DNA of 64,000 nucleotides from Gemmata massiliana (GTDB lineage: Bacteria > Planctomycetota > Planctomycetia > Gemmatales > Gemmataceae), in NCBI RefSeq assembly GCF_901538265.1, contig NZ_LR593886.1:6841738-6905737 (forward strand). Direction: 5' to 3'. Under the pieces are notes generated by a model that was not told the origin of the DNA, searched no databases, and saw only the letters and a list, made by a program, of their open reading frames with translations. Of this stretch, positions 33,712 to 43,027 are shown piece after piece (within the stretch, counting starts at the first letter, position 1; every line of letters starts with the position of its first letter). Position numbers and translations under genes: made by a program.

Positions 33712-34650
33712 TTACCCCTTCGCCAGCTCCGCGCGAACGGTTTCCAGGAGCTTCTTCGTGGCCTTGATGCCCTCTGGCTCGCCGATCTTGCCGCCCTCGT
33801 ACTCGATCCCGACGAACCCGTGGTACTTGTACTTCTTCACCACGAGTTCCATCATCTTGCGGTAGTCGGTGTGGGTTTCGTTCCCCTTGTCGTCGAAGTC
33901 GTGCGTCTTGGCCGAAACGCCCTTCGCGTAGGGCATCAGCTCGTCCACGCCCTTGTAGCGGTCGTAGGCGGTTTCCTTCACGCCCTCGATCTTGCCGATG
34001 TTGAAGTTGCCGAAGTCGGGCAGCGTCCCGCAGCGCTTGTGGTCGACCTGCTTCATCACACCGGCGAGCCACTCCCCGTGGCTCGACAGCCCGCCGTGGT
34101 TCTCCACGATGGTGTTGATCCCGAGCGTGTCGGTGAACTCCGCGAGCTTGCGCAGCCCGTCGGCGGCGAGCTTCTGCGTTTCTGCGAACCCCTTCTTCCA
34201 GTCGCTCGCTGCGTTCACGCGGATGCTGTGGCACCCGAGGAACTTCGCCCATTCCGTCCAGCGCTTGTGGTTCTCGACGGCCGCGGCGCGCTTCTTCTCG
34301 TCCGGGTCGCCGAGGTTCCCCTCGCCGTCGCACATAATGAGGACGCTCACCACCTTATTGTCGTCCGCGACCTTCTTCAGATCCTTGAGGTACCCGTCGT
34401 CCTTCTTTTTGTCCTTGTAGAACTGGTTGACGTACTCGACGCCGTTGATCCCGTACTCCTTCGCGGTGATCTCGGCGAACTTGAGCGCGTCGAGCTTCTT
34501 CGCGAAGAGAGCGCGGTGCAGCGACCATTGCGCGAGCGAAATTTTGAACAGTTCGGCCGGTTCAGCAGCGCGCCCCAGGCGCGGGAGGAGGGCGACCCCG
34601 CCGACGGCGGCGGAAGCAGCGAGGAAGTCGCGACGCGAGAGAGAACGCAT
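33712..34650 (-). CDS. Tat-exported sugar phosphate isomerase/epimerase-like TIM barrel
   Basis: 312 residues. The Tat signal [18 protein letters not shown] ends near residue 29 (GRAAEP). The mature part is a xylose-isomerase-like TIM barrel of the AP-endonuclease 2 superfamily. Metal-binding positions can be recognised as GVEYV (Glu71), TIVENHGG (Glu), LPDFGNFN (Asp) and GIEYEGG (Glu). These proteins are abundant in planctomycetes and are thought to isomerise or epimerise sugars or polyols in the periplasm. It is not clearly part of an operon; the palindrome at 33549-33705 separates it from the genes to the left. Confidence 0.88.
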   Translation of the reverse strand: MRSLSRRDFLAASAAVGGVALLPRLGRAAEPAELFKISLAQWSLHRALFAKKLDALKFAEITAKEYGINGVEYVNQFYKDKKKDDGYLKDLKKVADDNKVVSVLIMCDGEGNLGDPDEKKRAAAVENHKRWTEWAKFLGCHSIRVNAASDWKKGFAETQKLAADGLRKLAEFTDTLGINTIVENHGGLSSHGEWLAGVMKQVDHKRCGTLPDFGNFNIGKIEGVKETAYDRYKGVDELMPYAKGVSAKTHDFDDKGNETHTDYRKMMELVVKKYKYHGFVGIEYEGGKIGEPEGIKATKKLLETVRAELAKG

Positions 34651-34728
34651 AGGTAGGACTCCGGAATGGGTGGCCGGGAAGGGGCCGAGGATTGATTCTA
34701 TGGCGATCCGGCGGGGTAGTGCCGGAAC

Positions 34729-37386
34729 TCACTCGTAGCGCTTGCGAAGGGCTTCGATCTCGGCGGTCTTTTTCTGAGTGTCTAGTGCGGCGATGAGCAC
34801 GTCCCTGGCCTCGGTATTCAGTACGTCGATGTATAGCGCCCGGCGCGCGACGCTCTCGGCGAGTTGCGGCCGGTTCGCGTTCGCGTGCAGTTTGGCGAGC
34901 CGAATGTGCAGCGCGATGTCGTCCGGGTTCGCAACGATCCGTTCCGAAAGCACGCGGGCGAGCTCGTCGGGCTTCTTGGCGGTGTCGTAAACGCGCACGA
35001 GTTGTTCGAGCCAATCGGCTTCGCCCGGCGCAAACTTGAGTCCGTTCTCGAAAGTTGCAGCAGCTTTGTCGTAGTCCTTCAACTCAAACAGAAGCTTGCC
35101 GAATTCCAACAGCACGCGCCCGTCTTCGGGGTTCGCTGCCACCGCTTCTTCCAACGCAGCTTTTGCGCCGGCCTCGTCCTTCGCGCGCCGGAGCAACCGC
35201 GCGGCCACGATTGATGCGCCTGGGTGTCCCTTCTCCTTCGCGCGCACCGCTTCGGCGAGCTTCTTCGCGTCCTCGGATTTGTCGCGCCGGAGGTACTCCC
35301 CCGCGAGCCGCGCGGCCAAATCCAGGTCGTCAGGCTTCGCCTTGTGCGCCGCTTCGAGTTCGGCGAAGGTCATCGACTTGTCCGGGCGTCGCGGGGCCGC
35401 GGACTTCACCACGTCCGCGATGTACTTGCGGTACCCGGCTTCAAAATCCACCTTCTCGGCCCCGAGCGCGGCCTTCAGCGCAACTGCGGTGTCGCTGTCG
35501 GTCTTGTACGCATTAAGCAACTTCGCGATGCCCTCTTCGCCGTGCGCTTTTGCGATGTACTCGACGTAAAGGAGCCCCTGGTAGTACGCGAGCATCACGT
35601 CGGCCGGTTGGTTGAACCGCTTGTAGGCGCGAGAGATAGTGTCGAGATCGAACGCGGTCCCCGCGGCGAGCCGTTCGCGCAGAACCAGTGCGACCTGACC
35701 GAAGCGCTTGGTATTTTCCGCGCGAACGGCCAAACCTTCTGTTAACCAGACGGGCGCCCGGTGCCCCGTTTGGAGCAGATTGAATGCGTGCGTCAGTTCG
35801 TGCCGAACAACGACGGCCCAGTTGTACGCTCGCGCGCCGCCATCGGCTCGAGGTGAGGGCAGCGCGATAAGTGGGCCGGTACAGGCTCCCTGAACGGCCC
35901 CCGGGAGCCCCGGCAACATCGCGATGCGCCCGCTGAACATCTGGCGCCGCGCGAACACCTCCACGAGTATCTTGCCCGGCGGGGTGAAGCCGTATTGTTT
36001 CACGAGTTCCGCGAACGTCTCTTCCAGCACATCCGTGAGGAACGCGGCCAGCACTTTGTCGTTCTTTTTGTCGAAGCGGATCACGAAGTGCGTCGTCTCG
36101 GTGGTCGCGTACTCGGCGAGTTCGTCTAGTACAGTGAGCGCGTTGTCAGCCTTCACGTTGAACGGATCGGCTTTCATCGCGGCCTTGAGCGCCGTTCGCG
36201 CTTCCGGCTCGCGCCCCTGCATGTACAGCAGCAGCCCCAGCCCGGCCTTCGGGCCGGGTAGTGCCGGGCGCAGCACACTCGCTTTCTCAAAGCACTCCGC
36301 TGCGATCACGAACTGGCGCGTATCGGTGAAGATGGTGCCAAGTTCCAGGTAGAACGCGGCGGGCTTCGTATCGAATGCTTCGACATCCTTACCCAGCGCA
36401 TCGTAACCGGCCTTATCGCCGGTCAGGTACCGGATGGCCGCGAGGCGCGAGAGCGTCGATTCGTCGCGCGGGTTGATCGCTTTGGCCGCGAGCAGGAGCT
36501 TCTCCGCGCCCGGGTAGTCCGCTTCGGCGAAACGGACATCGGCCTTCAATCTCAACGCACCGGGGTGCTTGGGGTTCACTTTGAGTGCGCTGTCCGCCTG
36601 GCGCTCGGCGTCGGCGAAGTCCATTCGCTCCAACGCGATCAGCCCCTTCCCGACCAGAGCTTCCACTGCCTTCGGGTTGATCTTGAGTGCGGCATCGAAC
36701 GAATTGGCCGCGTCCGCGCGGTTGTGTTTGTCCAGAAATAACTGACCACTGAGGTACTCGGCCTGCCAGCAGTCCGCATCGGCCTTAAGCGCGTCGCGCA
36801 GGACTTCCGTGAGGATGAACTTGAACTGATCCGGTTTATTGTGAGTGGTCGCGTTCTCGATGCCCGCCTGCGCGACGATGAGCAACTTCTCGGGGTCGGT
36901 GATCTCCTTCTCGCCCGCCGCGGCATCGGAATACGCCTTCACAAACCAGCGCATTTCGGTGTCCGCGGCCGCCAGATCGCCCTTATCACGCAGTACACGA
37001 GCACGCACCCACCGCGCGAGGAAGTGTTTGGCGTCCTTCTTGATGGCGGCTTCGGCGTCTTTCGTCGCGTCATCCCATTTCCCGAGCGCGAGGAGCAGGT
37101 CCGCCCGGTGCCCGAGCAGGTCGGGGTTGTCGGGCGCGGCCTTCAGCCCGGCATCGAGCGCATCGAGTGCCTTCAAGTTCTCGCCTTGCGCCCGGTAACA
37201 CGCGGCCTGACCGATGAACGCCAACGGTAACTTCTCGTTCTTCACGAGTTCGTCGTACCCCGCCAGTGCTTCCGCGAAGTTCCCGCGCTGGAGCCGCTGC
37301 TTCAGTGCGGGGTACTCCGTTTTGGGTTGAGCGCGGACGGTTCCGACGAGTGACAGCGCGAAAAGTGTGACGAGCAGTGTGCACAT
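34729..37386 (-). CDS. Secreted TPR protein with peptidase-MA-like metallopeptidase domain
   Basis: 885 residues. I start it at ATG 37386 (MCTLLVTLFALSLVGTVRAQ), which opens a signal peptide; the frame continues 36 codons upstream. Residues about 25-440 are helical TPR repeats (ALDALDAGLKAAPDNPDLLG, AVEALVGKGLIALERMDFAD). In the middle, HELTH (529-533) with WLTEGLAV about 24 residues later forms the His-Glu-x-x-His...Glu zinc site of peptidase MA-like (gluzincin) domains, preceded by TTHFVIRFDKKNDK. TPR repeats resume after about 665 to the end. A protease nested inside a TPR superhelix outside the cytosol suggests processing of a bound partner; the partner is unknown. Confidence 0.88.
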   Translation of the reverse strand: MCTLLVTLFALSLVGTVRAQPKTEYPALKQRLQRGNFAEALAGYDELVKNEKLPLAFIGQAACYRAQGENLKALDALDAGLKAAPDNPDLLGHRADLLLALGKWDDATKDAEAAIKKDAKHFLARWVRARVLRDKGDLAAADTEMRWFVKAYSDAAAGEKEITDPEKLLIVAQAGIENATTHNKPDQFKFILTEVLRDALKADADCWQAEYLSGQLFLDKHNRADAANSFDAALKINPKAVEALVGKGLIALERMDFADAERQADSALKVNPKHPGALRLKADVRFAEADYPGAEKLLLAAKAINPRDESTLSRLAAIRYLTGDKAGYDALGKDVEAFDTKPAAFYLELGTIFTDTRQFVIAAECFEKASVLRPALPGPKAGLGLLLYMQGREPEARTALKAAMKADPFNVKADNALTVLDELAEYATTETTHFVIRFDKKNDKVLAAFLTDVLEETFAELVKQYGFTPPGKILVEVFARRQMFSGRIAMLPGLPGAVQGACTGPLIALPSPRADGGARAYNWAVVVRHELTHAFNLLQTGHRAPVWLTEGLAVRAENTKRFGQVALVLRERLAAGTAFDLDTISRAYKRFNQPADVMLAYYQGLLYVEYIAKAHGEEGIAKLLNAYKTDSDTAVALKAALGAEKVDFEAGYRKYIADVVKSAAPRRPDKSMTFAELEAAHKAKPDDLDLAARLAGEYLRRDKSEDAKKLAEAVRAKEKGHPGASIVAARLLRRAKDEAGAKAALEEAVAANPEDGRVLLEFGKLLFELKDYDKAAATFENGLKFAPGEADWLEQLVRVYDTAKKPDELARVLSERIVANPDDIALHIRLAKLHANANRPQLAESVARRALYIDVLNTEARDVLIAALDTQKKTAEIEALRKRYE

Positions 37387-37580
37387 AGTGAACCCACCGT
37401 ACCGCTGCAACACGGCAATCGCAAGCGGTGGGCGCGTAAGAAATGGAGTGCCGAGTGATGCGCCCAGTGCCGTTCGCCTACGGGTGCTCTTCAAATGTCG
37501 GCCGTTGAAACCGATCGAGTGCCACCGGTAGTCAGCGAGTAAGACCAGTCGAAGGATTTACACCTCATCAGAAATAAATT

Positions 37581-37621
37581 CGCTCCCGCAGTACCCGGTT
37601 GGTCCAGGTACTGCGGGAGCG
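37581..37621 (-). terminator. Terminator hairpin after BON-domain gene
   Basis: CGCTCCCGCAGTACC (37581-37595) pairs perfectly with GGTACTGCGGGAGCG (37607-37621). Read leftward from the BON gene stop at 37641, the stem is followed by AATTTATTTC, a moderate U-rich tail. Confidence 0.7.
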
Positions 37622-37640
37622 ATATTTGTTGTGCTCAGTA

Positions 37641-37868
37641 TTAGGCGGCTTCTGCGGTGCAAACTTCGATGCGGTTCAGGAGTCTCCGCACGCCCACAGC
37701 GTTCCGGACCGTTTCCTGCGCCATTTGTTTGAGGTAGTAGCTCGACACTTGGCCTGTAAGAACCACTTCACTCTCGTTTTCGGTCACGCGCACGCGGCGC
37801 AGTTGACCAAGTGGGCTGCTGGACAGGGCATCAATCAGTTCGGACGTCATGATCGGGCAGGTGTTCAT
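37641..37868 (-). CDS. BON-domain protein
   Basis: 75 residues. ATG 37868 (MNTCPIMTSELIDALSSSPL) has AAGGAG 8 bases upstream; the longer upstream frame has none. The chain is one BON domain: the helix around LIDALSSSPL, strands RRVRVTENESEVVLTGQVSS, and the helix YYLKQMAQETVRNAVGVRRL then NRIEV. BON domains bind phospholipid or polysaccharide surfaces. No signal peptide is seen, so it may act at the inner membrane or in the cytosol. It is divergent from the DUF4337 gene. Confidence 0.85.
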   Translation of the reverse strand: MNTCPIMTSELIDALSSSPLGQLRRVRVTENESEVVLTGQVSSYYLKQMAQETVRNAVGVRRLLNRIEVCTAEAA

Positions 37869-38180
37869 CGCGGCGCTCCTTCGGGGGTTGATCTCGGACG
37901 AGGCTTCCGAACCGAAAGTGCGGCTACCGGTCGTGGGCATACCGGCGGTCGCGGGAAAACAAGATCCGCTATTAACACCAGACAGAATTTACAAGACGGG
38001 GCCGCAAATCCTTCTGCGGGTGGTGCGAATCGAGAATCCGTTTTCAACAACGGATGCTATACGCCACCGGTATCGATTGCAACGACTTTCGGAATAATTC
38101 CGAGATTTTTCTCAACCTTGAACGCTGATCCGCATCGCCATAGACTTCCGCGGCTGCCGCAGCACGCCCCGGAGCCGTTC

Positions 38181-39032
38181 ATGGCGAACACGCACGAGCA
38201 TTTGGAACACGCCGAACACGCCGAGCACCACGCCTCCGACCCGTTCAACCAGCGGGTCGCCGTTTCAATGGCTATCGTCGCCGCGATCCTCGCTGCGATC
38301 AGCATGGTGGGCCACCGAACGCACAACAAAGTGTTACAGCTTCAGGGTGACTCCAATCGAGAACTCGGTAACGCGAACCGAGTGCTTAGTGACGCGAACC
38401 GGGTCGGCACGGAAGCGTCGCGGGCCGAGACGGAGAAGAGCAATTACTTCGCGTGGTACCAGTCCAAACGCCTCCGACAAACAGAATACGAGATCTCGGC
38501 CACGATGATCGAACTCGTGCCTTCTATTGAGCCGCCGCGGAAGGACGTGGACGAGGACACGAAGAAGAAATCGGCCGAACTCGGTCAGCGCCGCGCGAAA
38601 GCCGCCGACGACTGGAAGAAGCGAGCGGCCGAGTACAATAAGTCGAACGACCAGAAAGACAACCTGCCGGACCTCCTTGTACGGGGAGAAGAAGCGAGTA
38701 AACGGGCCGACAAGTTACGAACCGAAGCCGAGCACATCGGAGCCGAGGCCACCGAATACCGCAAACAGGCCGCCGAGAAGAGCGAAGAAGCTGAACACGT
38801 TCACCACCAGGCCGACCGCTTCGATATTGCTCACCTTTCGGCGGAAATCGGGCTCGTTCTCTGCTCGATTGCGCTCCTCACCAAGAAGCGCGTGTACTGG
38901 TTCCTCGGCCTCGCAGCCGCAGCAGTGGCGATCGCGTTAACCGCATCCGGGTATATGATTCCTCACCACCCGCACGCACCGCACAACGTGCCCGGCCACA
39001 CCGCTCCCAACGAACAGGGGAAACCCCACTGA
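38181..39032 (+). CDS. DUF4337 membrane protein
   Basis: 283 residues from ATG 38181 (MANTHEHLEHAEHAEHHASD). A His/Glu-rich head is followed by a membrane helix (about 28-45, AVSMAIVAAILAAISMVGH). A long charged coiled coil comes next (about 50-215, RELGNANRVLSDANRVGTEA, KRADKLRTEAEHIGAEATEY). Two further helices follow (about 222-262), and the tail is His/Pro-rich (HHPHAPHNVPGHTAP). This arrangement matches the DUF4337 family, in which a periplasmic coiled coil is held between membrane segments. Function unknown. The next gene starts 5 bases after its stop, so they are one operon. Confidence 0.85.
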   Translation: MANTHEHLEHAEHAEHHASDPFNQRVAVSMAIVAAILAAISMVGHRTHNKVLQLQGDSNRELGNANRVLSDANRVGTEASRAETEKSNYFAWYQSKRLRQTEYEISATMIELVPSIEPPRKDVDEDTKKKSAELGQRRAKAADDWKKRAAEYNKSNDQKDNLPDLLVRGEEASKRADKLRTEAEHIGAEATEYRKQAAEKSEEAEHVHHQADRFDIAHLSAEIGLVLCSIALLTKKRVYWFLGLAAAAVAIALTASGYMIPHHPHAPHNVPGHTAPNEQGKPH

Positions 39033-39037
39033 CCGCA

Positions 39038-41101
39038 ATGACCGAACCCGAACGCCCCGGCCTGTGGCGCCCCTGGCGCTCTGCGGCCCTCGGCTGGCTC
39101 GTGACAGCCGGCGCGCTCATCGGGGGCGTGCCGATTTTCCTGTCGATGCCACCGTGGTGCGACGTCACGCTCTACCAAATGGCGGCCCGCAACGTTCTCA
39201 ACGGGGGCGTCCACTACCGGGACATCTTCGACACCAATTTGCCCGGTTTCGTGTGGGCAATGGCGGCGGCGAAGCTGCTCTTCGGCGGCTGGAACTACGA
39301 GGCACTCCGCGCGGTCGACCTGCTCGTGATCGGCTCGTCGGTCGCGCTCCTGTGCGGGTGGGTGCGGCGCTGCGGCGCGACGAGCTGCACGGTCGCGTGG
39401 TTGGTCGCCGCAGCCGCGCTGTATTACCCGTTCACGCCCGAGTTCAGCCACATCCAGCGCGACCCCTGGATGCTCCTCCCAGCCGCACTTGCGGCCCGAT
39501 TGCGATTGAGGCGTGTGATGGGAGGGGTGGAAGTCAGACCTCCCCCCCCGTCCCCCTTCCCTTCAGGGAGGGGGGAGCTGACAGAACCTAACCCCCTAAC
39601 CCCCTTCCCTAAGAAGGAAGGGGGAACAGAACCAAATACAGCAGACACCAAGCAACCCGAGGTGGTTTTAAGCCCCTCTCCGTGCTCCGGCCCGCGCGAA
39701 GCTCCGCTGACAGGGCCGGAGAGCAAACAGGGAGGGGTTGGGGAGGGGTTGCTTCGCCGTTCTTCCATCCTAGAAGGGTTCCTCTGGGGCGCGGCCGTCT
39801 GGCTGAAGCCCCACGTGGTGGTGCCGGCGTTCCTCGTGTGGGTAGTGTCCGCGGTGCTACTGGCCCGGCGCGAGTCGCGTACCCGCGTGCTGGCCGATCT
39901 GGGCGCACTGATGGCAGGCGGGTTGCTCGCGGGGGCACCGGGCGTCGCGTGGCTGATCGGTACTGGCGCGTGGCCGTACTTCCTCGACATCTTCCTGAAC
40001 TGGAACCCCGCGTACTTCGCTGATTCCGGTTCACTCAACGACCGGGCGGGGGCACTCTTCACGTGCTTTCGTCCCTGGAGCATGCTGCACTACCCGGCAA
40101 TCGCGCTCGCAGTGCTCGCGTTGTGGGAGGGCCGGGTGTGGTCGCGTACCCCCGGTTGGCCCGCACGCCTGCCCCGCCCGCGGTGGTGGTACGCACCCGC
40201 CGAAAGTGAGCGCGCCGCGTCCGCTCGCCTGCTGTTAGCGGCGTTCTATCTGGGGTGGCTGGCGCAAGCCGTGTTCCTGCAACGGGGGTTCGAGTACGTT
40301 CACGCACCGCTCTTGTTACTCGCGTTCGCGGTCGTCGCGAGCCAGCGCTGGTGCTTCGGGTTCGTGTACCTGTTGTGGTTCGTCGCGGTCGGCGCGCTGT
40401 TGAACGTTGCGGACACGGACCCGCGTGCGGCACAAGTGGCGAGCACGCTTAACCCGGACGCGCCCTACATCAAGTTTGAAAAGCACCCGCTCGCGGACTG
40501 GTCGGTGATGAAACTGTGGCCGCGCACGTGGCGCGAGGGCGGGTCGCCGGAACTCCGCGATCGCCTCGGTCAGTACACCAACATCCACTGCGGCACGCAG
40601 TGGCGCGAACTCAACGACGTGGCGAACTACTTGAGGACGGTCGAACCGCCCATCGGACCGGGTGAACTCAACTGTTGGAACGACAGCACGCACCCACTTT
40701 ATCTAATGCTCGACGTGGACCCGGCCACGCGGTACATGCACTACGGCACCGCGTTCGCGATCAAGGAGAACATCGAACTTCGCCCGGGCGAGAGGTCCAA
40801 GCGCCAACAAATCGCGGACGCTGTTGCCAACTCGCGCCAGCGGTACGTGGTCAGCGACCTGGTCCGCATGTGCTGGGACCGGGTGTCACCCTACGATCCG
40901 AGCGCGTGGGCGCCCGGTGACCCACTCCCCGTGTGGCTGCCCGCGAACGAGCGCCAGAAATTCCCGTGGAACCAGCCCGTCGTGTATCGCTCGGGCCGTT
41001 ACGTCGTTCACAAGATCGACCCGAGCATCCCGCTCGGGACGATCCGGGTGCCCGACTGGAACTCGTTGGATCAGCTCCCTTTCTTCGGACCAGACGAATG
41101 A
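39038..41101 (+). CDS. Polytopic glycosyltransferase-like membrane protein with in-frame repeat insertion
   Basis: 687 residues. Many hydrophobic helices (about 18-36, 68-84, 93-108, 117-131, then 248-275, 285-315, 350-370, 400-450) and the first-loop pattern DVTLYQMAARNVLNGGVHYR then DIFDTNLPG resemble GT-C fold (ArnT/PMT-like) glycosyltransferases, which use a polyprenyl-linked sugar. The Asp pair typical of these enzymes may be Asp42/Asp62. A soluble C-terminal domain (about 490-687) follows. Residues about 161-244 are Pro/Gly/Ser-rich and encoded by a C/G-rich intergenic repeat that interrupts a cytosolic loop without breaking the frame. The function assignment is moderate. Confidence 0.75.
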   Translation: MTEPERPGLWRPWRSAALGWLVTAGALIGGVPIFLSMPPWCDVTLYQMAARNVLNGGVHYRDIFDTNLPGFVWAMAAAKLLFGGWNYEALRAVDLLVIGSSVALLCGWVRRCGATSCTVAWLVAAAALYYPFTPEFSHIQRDPWMLLPAALAARLRLRRVMGGVEVRPPPPSPFPSGRGELTEPNPLTPFPKKEGGTEPNTADTKQPEVVLSPSPCSGPREAPLTGPESKQGGVGEGLLRRSSILEGFLWGAAVWLKPHVVVPAFLVWVVSAVLLARRESRTRVLADLGALMAGGLLAGAPGVAWLIGTGAWPYFLDIFLNWNPAYFADSGSLNDRAGALFTCFRPWSMLHYPAIALAVLALWEGRVWSRTPGWPARLPRPRWWYAPAESERAASARLLLAAFYLGWLAQAVFLQRGFEYVHAPLLLLAFAVVASQRWCFGFVYLLWFVAVGALLNVADTDPRAAQVASTLNPDAPYIKFEKHPLADWSVMKLWPRTWREGGSPELRDRLGQYTNIHCGTQWRELNDVANYLRTVEPPIGPGELNCWNDSTHPLYLMLDVDPATRYMHYGTAFAIKENIELRPGERSKRQQIADAVANSRQRYVVSDLVRMCWDRVSPYDPSAWAPGDPLPVWLPANERQKFPWNQPVVYRSGRYVVHKIDPSIPLGTIRVPDWNSLDQLPFFGPDE
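39520..39770 (+). repeat. CCCCCTTCCCT repeat inside a coding sequence
   Basis: The segment contains CCCCCTTCCCTTCAGGGAGG, ACCCCCTTCCCTAAGAAGGAAGGGGG, a dyad around CTCCGTGCTCCGGCCCGCGC / CTGACAGGGCCGGAGAG, and GGGAGGGGTTGGGGAGGGGT. Such C-run and G-run modules are usually intergenic in planctomycetes. Here they encode about 84 extra residues in the membrane protein. Confidence 0.75.
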
Positions 41102-41380
41102 CGGGACACTCGGTGCCCGTGGACTTGAACCGGATTCCACTTTTTCGTGCGCCAGTGCGGGAGATTTTCACGGCCGCATCGCCGCTCGAAACCGGTTGTC
41201 GCGGTTGCAGGGATTGAGCCGGCGCGGTTGTATCACCTGCACAGCGGGTGCCGCGCGGCGCACCATCACGAAGTACGATCAGCACTTGTGTCCGCTCGGA
41301 CGCGGTTTACAATCAATATCAATGCCTCCCGCATTCTGCGGGGCACCAAACTCCCATCCCACCGTCGCCACGAGTTTCCC
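41102..41380. other. Intergenic region before the acidic HTH protein
   Basis: These 279 bases hold a plausible promoter at 41286-41313 and a stretch (41115-41270) with tRNA-like antisense T-arm phrases (GGACTTGAACC, GGATTGAGCC) but no foldable tRNA. Confidence 0.4.
41286..41313 (+). promoter_or_regulatory. Candidate promoter of the acidic HTH protein gene
   Basis: TTGTGT (41286-41291) and TACAAT (41308-41313) are 16 bases apart, 67 bases before ATG 41381. Confidence 0.4.
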
Positions 41381-43027
41381 ATGGCGCAGCAGATGATTAC
41401 GCTCGAGGAAGCCGCGGAACGACTCGGCATCTCCCCCGAGGAGATGAAGAAGCGGCTCAAGACCGACCCCGAGTTCAAAAAACTCAGTCAGATCCGCGAC
41501 GGGTCCACCGTGCGGTTCAAGGTATCCGCCATCGACGAACTCGGGCGCCAGCTCGGTTTGGCCAGCGAGGACGGGCTCCCGCTCGCCATGCAGGAGTTGG
41601 ACCCGCCCGGCTCGGACGACTTCAAGGTGAAGGTACCCGACCGGTCACCGAAGAAGAGCGCCGACGACGATTTGCCGCTCGACCTCGGGAACGCGGACGA
41701 CGAGGTGTTCTCGCTCACCGAGGAACCGAAGCCGGCCCCGCCGAAGTCCGGCAAGATCGCGCCGAAGGCTCCCAAAAACATGTCCGACAGCTCACACGGC
41801 AGCTCGGACAGTGACGTGCGCCTTGACAGCGGGAAGATCAAGAAGGTCAAAGCGCCCGAACCCAAGAGCGACGAAGCCGCGATTCCGACCGAAGAAATTG
41901 CGCTCGATTTCGGTGGCCCCGGCAGTGCAGTCATCAAGGGCGGGAGTTCGGCCAAACTGTCCGCTCCCAAGAGCGGCAACTCGTCCGGAAAACTCGACCC
42001 GAGCAAGAGCAAGGCCGGCAAATCCGGTAAGCCACCGGTGGAAAACGACAGCAGCGAGTTCGAGCTGAGCCTCGACGCGGACAGCGACGACTTCGATCTC
42101 CAGATGAACCCGGACGCCGACGAGGTAGATCTGGGCAGTTTGCCCAAGGGCAAGAGCGGGAGCGACAAACGCAGCAGCGCCAGCGGGATCAACCTCAGCG
42201 ACCCGGCCGATAGTGGCATCTCGCTCGAGAAGAACAAGAAGAAGGTCGAAGAAGACAGCGACGAATCGGACGTCGACTTCGAGTTGTCGCTCGATTCGTC
42301 CGCGGTCTCGTCCAGCACCAAACTCGGCGCGCCGAAGTCGGGCAAGTTGGTGCTCGATTCCGACTCGGACAGCGAGTTCGAGTTGACGCTCGATGACTCC
42401 GGCGGTTCGCTCGAACAAGCCGCTCTGGAATCCGAGGCGCTGGCCGAAGAGGACAAGGGCGACATCTTCGAGACCGATTTCGAGATCCCCTCGATGCCGG
42501 ACGAGTCCGGGTCCGAGGCGGTCGCGCTGGAGTCGGATACGGACCTCGAAAAGTCCGACTTTGAACTCGAAATGGCCGACAGCGATGTGGCCGAAGTGAG
42601 CGGCGAAGAATCCGGCAGCGAGGTCGTACTGCTCGAAGACGAAGAAGAGGCCCGACCGAAAGCGAAGGGTAAGCCCCAAGCAAAGGGGAAAAAACGGCCC
42701 GTTGTCGAAGACGACGCCGATGTCGACTTGGCCGACGATTCAGCAACCGACGAATCCGATGCCTCGGTATCCAAGGCACTTCGGGGTGCAAAGTCCGGGC
42801 GTCGTGGGTCTTCGGACTCGGTCGACGAAGAGTTCGTGGCGACCAAACCGTGGGGTATTGTCCCGGTGCTGTTCCTCGCTCCCGCGCTCCTCTTCACCCT
42901 GGTCGGCGCATTAATGGGCTTCGAGTTGCTCCAGACCACGCTGGGCTACCAGCAGCCCCGTAAACCGGCGGCTCCGATCGTGCGTGGACTTGCCACACAA
43001 CTCGATATGGAACTGCGCGATCAGTAA
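41381..43027 (+). CDS. Acidic Ser/Asp-rich protein with N-terminal HTH and C-terminal membrane helix
   Basis: 548 residues from ATG 41381. Residues 1-60 form an excisionase/MerR-like helix-turn-helix (ITLEEAAERLGISPEEMKKR, then DGSTVRFKVSAIDELGRQLG). Residues about 75-490 are low complexity, very rich in Ser, Asp, Glu and Lys, with a recurring unit of the form (D/S)(S/D)xFELxLD (SSEFELSLD, DVDFELSLD, DSEFELTLD, KSDFELEMA). A single membrane helix lies near 500-525 (IVPVLFLAPALLFTLVGALM), leaving a short tail. I recognise this architecture as recurrent in Gemmata-type planctomycetes but know no function. It could tether DNA to the membrane or act as a membrane-bound regulator. Confidence 0.8.
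   Translation: MAQQMITLEEAAERLGISPEEMKKRLKTDPEFKKLSQIRDGSTVRFKVSAIDELGRQLGLASEDGLPLAMQELDPPGSDDFKVKVPDRSPKKSADDDLPLDLGNADDEVFSLTEEPKPAPPKSGKIAPKAPKNMSDSSHGSSDSDVRLDSGKIKKVKAPEPKSDEAAIPTEEIALDFGGPGSAVIKGGSSAKLSAPKSGNSSGKLDPSKSKAGKSGKPPVENDSSEFELSLDADSDDFDLQMNPDADEVDLGSLPKGKSGSDKRSSASGINLSDPADSGISLEKNKKKVEEDSDESDVDFELSLDSSAVSSSTKLGAPKSGKLVLDSDSDSEFELTLDDSGGSLEQAALESEALAEEDKGDIFETDFEIPSMPDESGSEAVALESDTDLEKSDFELEMADSDVAEVSGEESGSEVVLLEDEEEARPKAKGKPQAKGKKRPVVEDDADVDLADDSATDESDASVSKALRGAKSGRRGSSDSVDEEFVATKPWGIVPVLFLAPALLFTLVGALMGFELLQTTLGYQQPRKPAAPIVRGLATQLDMELRDQ

Noticed and set aside
37599-38180. Upstream extension of the DUF4337 frame
   Set aside because: The extra 194 residues lie antisense to the BON gene and its terminator; ATG 38181 starts the family-typical head.
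41115-41270. tRNA-like antisense T-arm phrases (GGACTTGAACC, GGATTGAGCC)
   Set aside because: No acceptor, D or anticodon stem can be folded around either of them.
41488-42939. 483-residue Ser-rich open frame on the minus strand
   Set aside because: Mirror of the Asp/Ser-coding low-complexity region of the acidic HTH protein; the Ser richness follows from the reverse complement.
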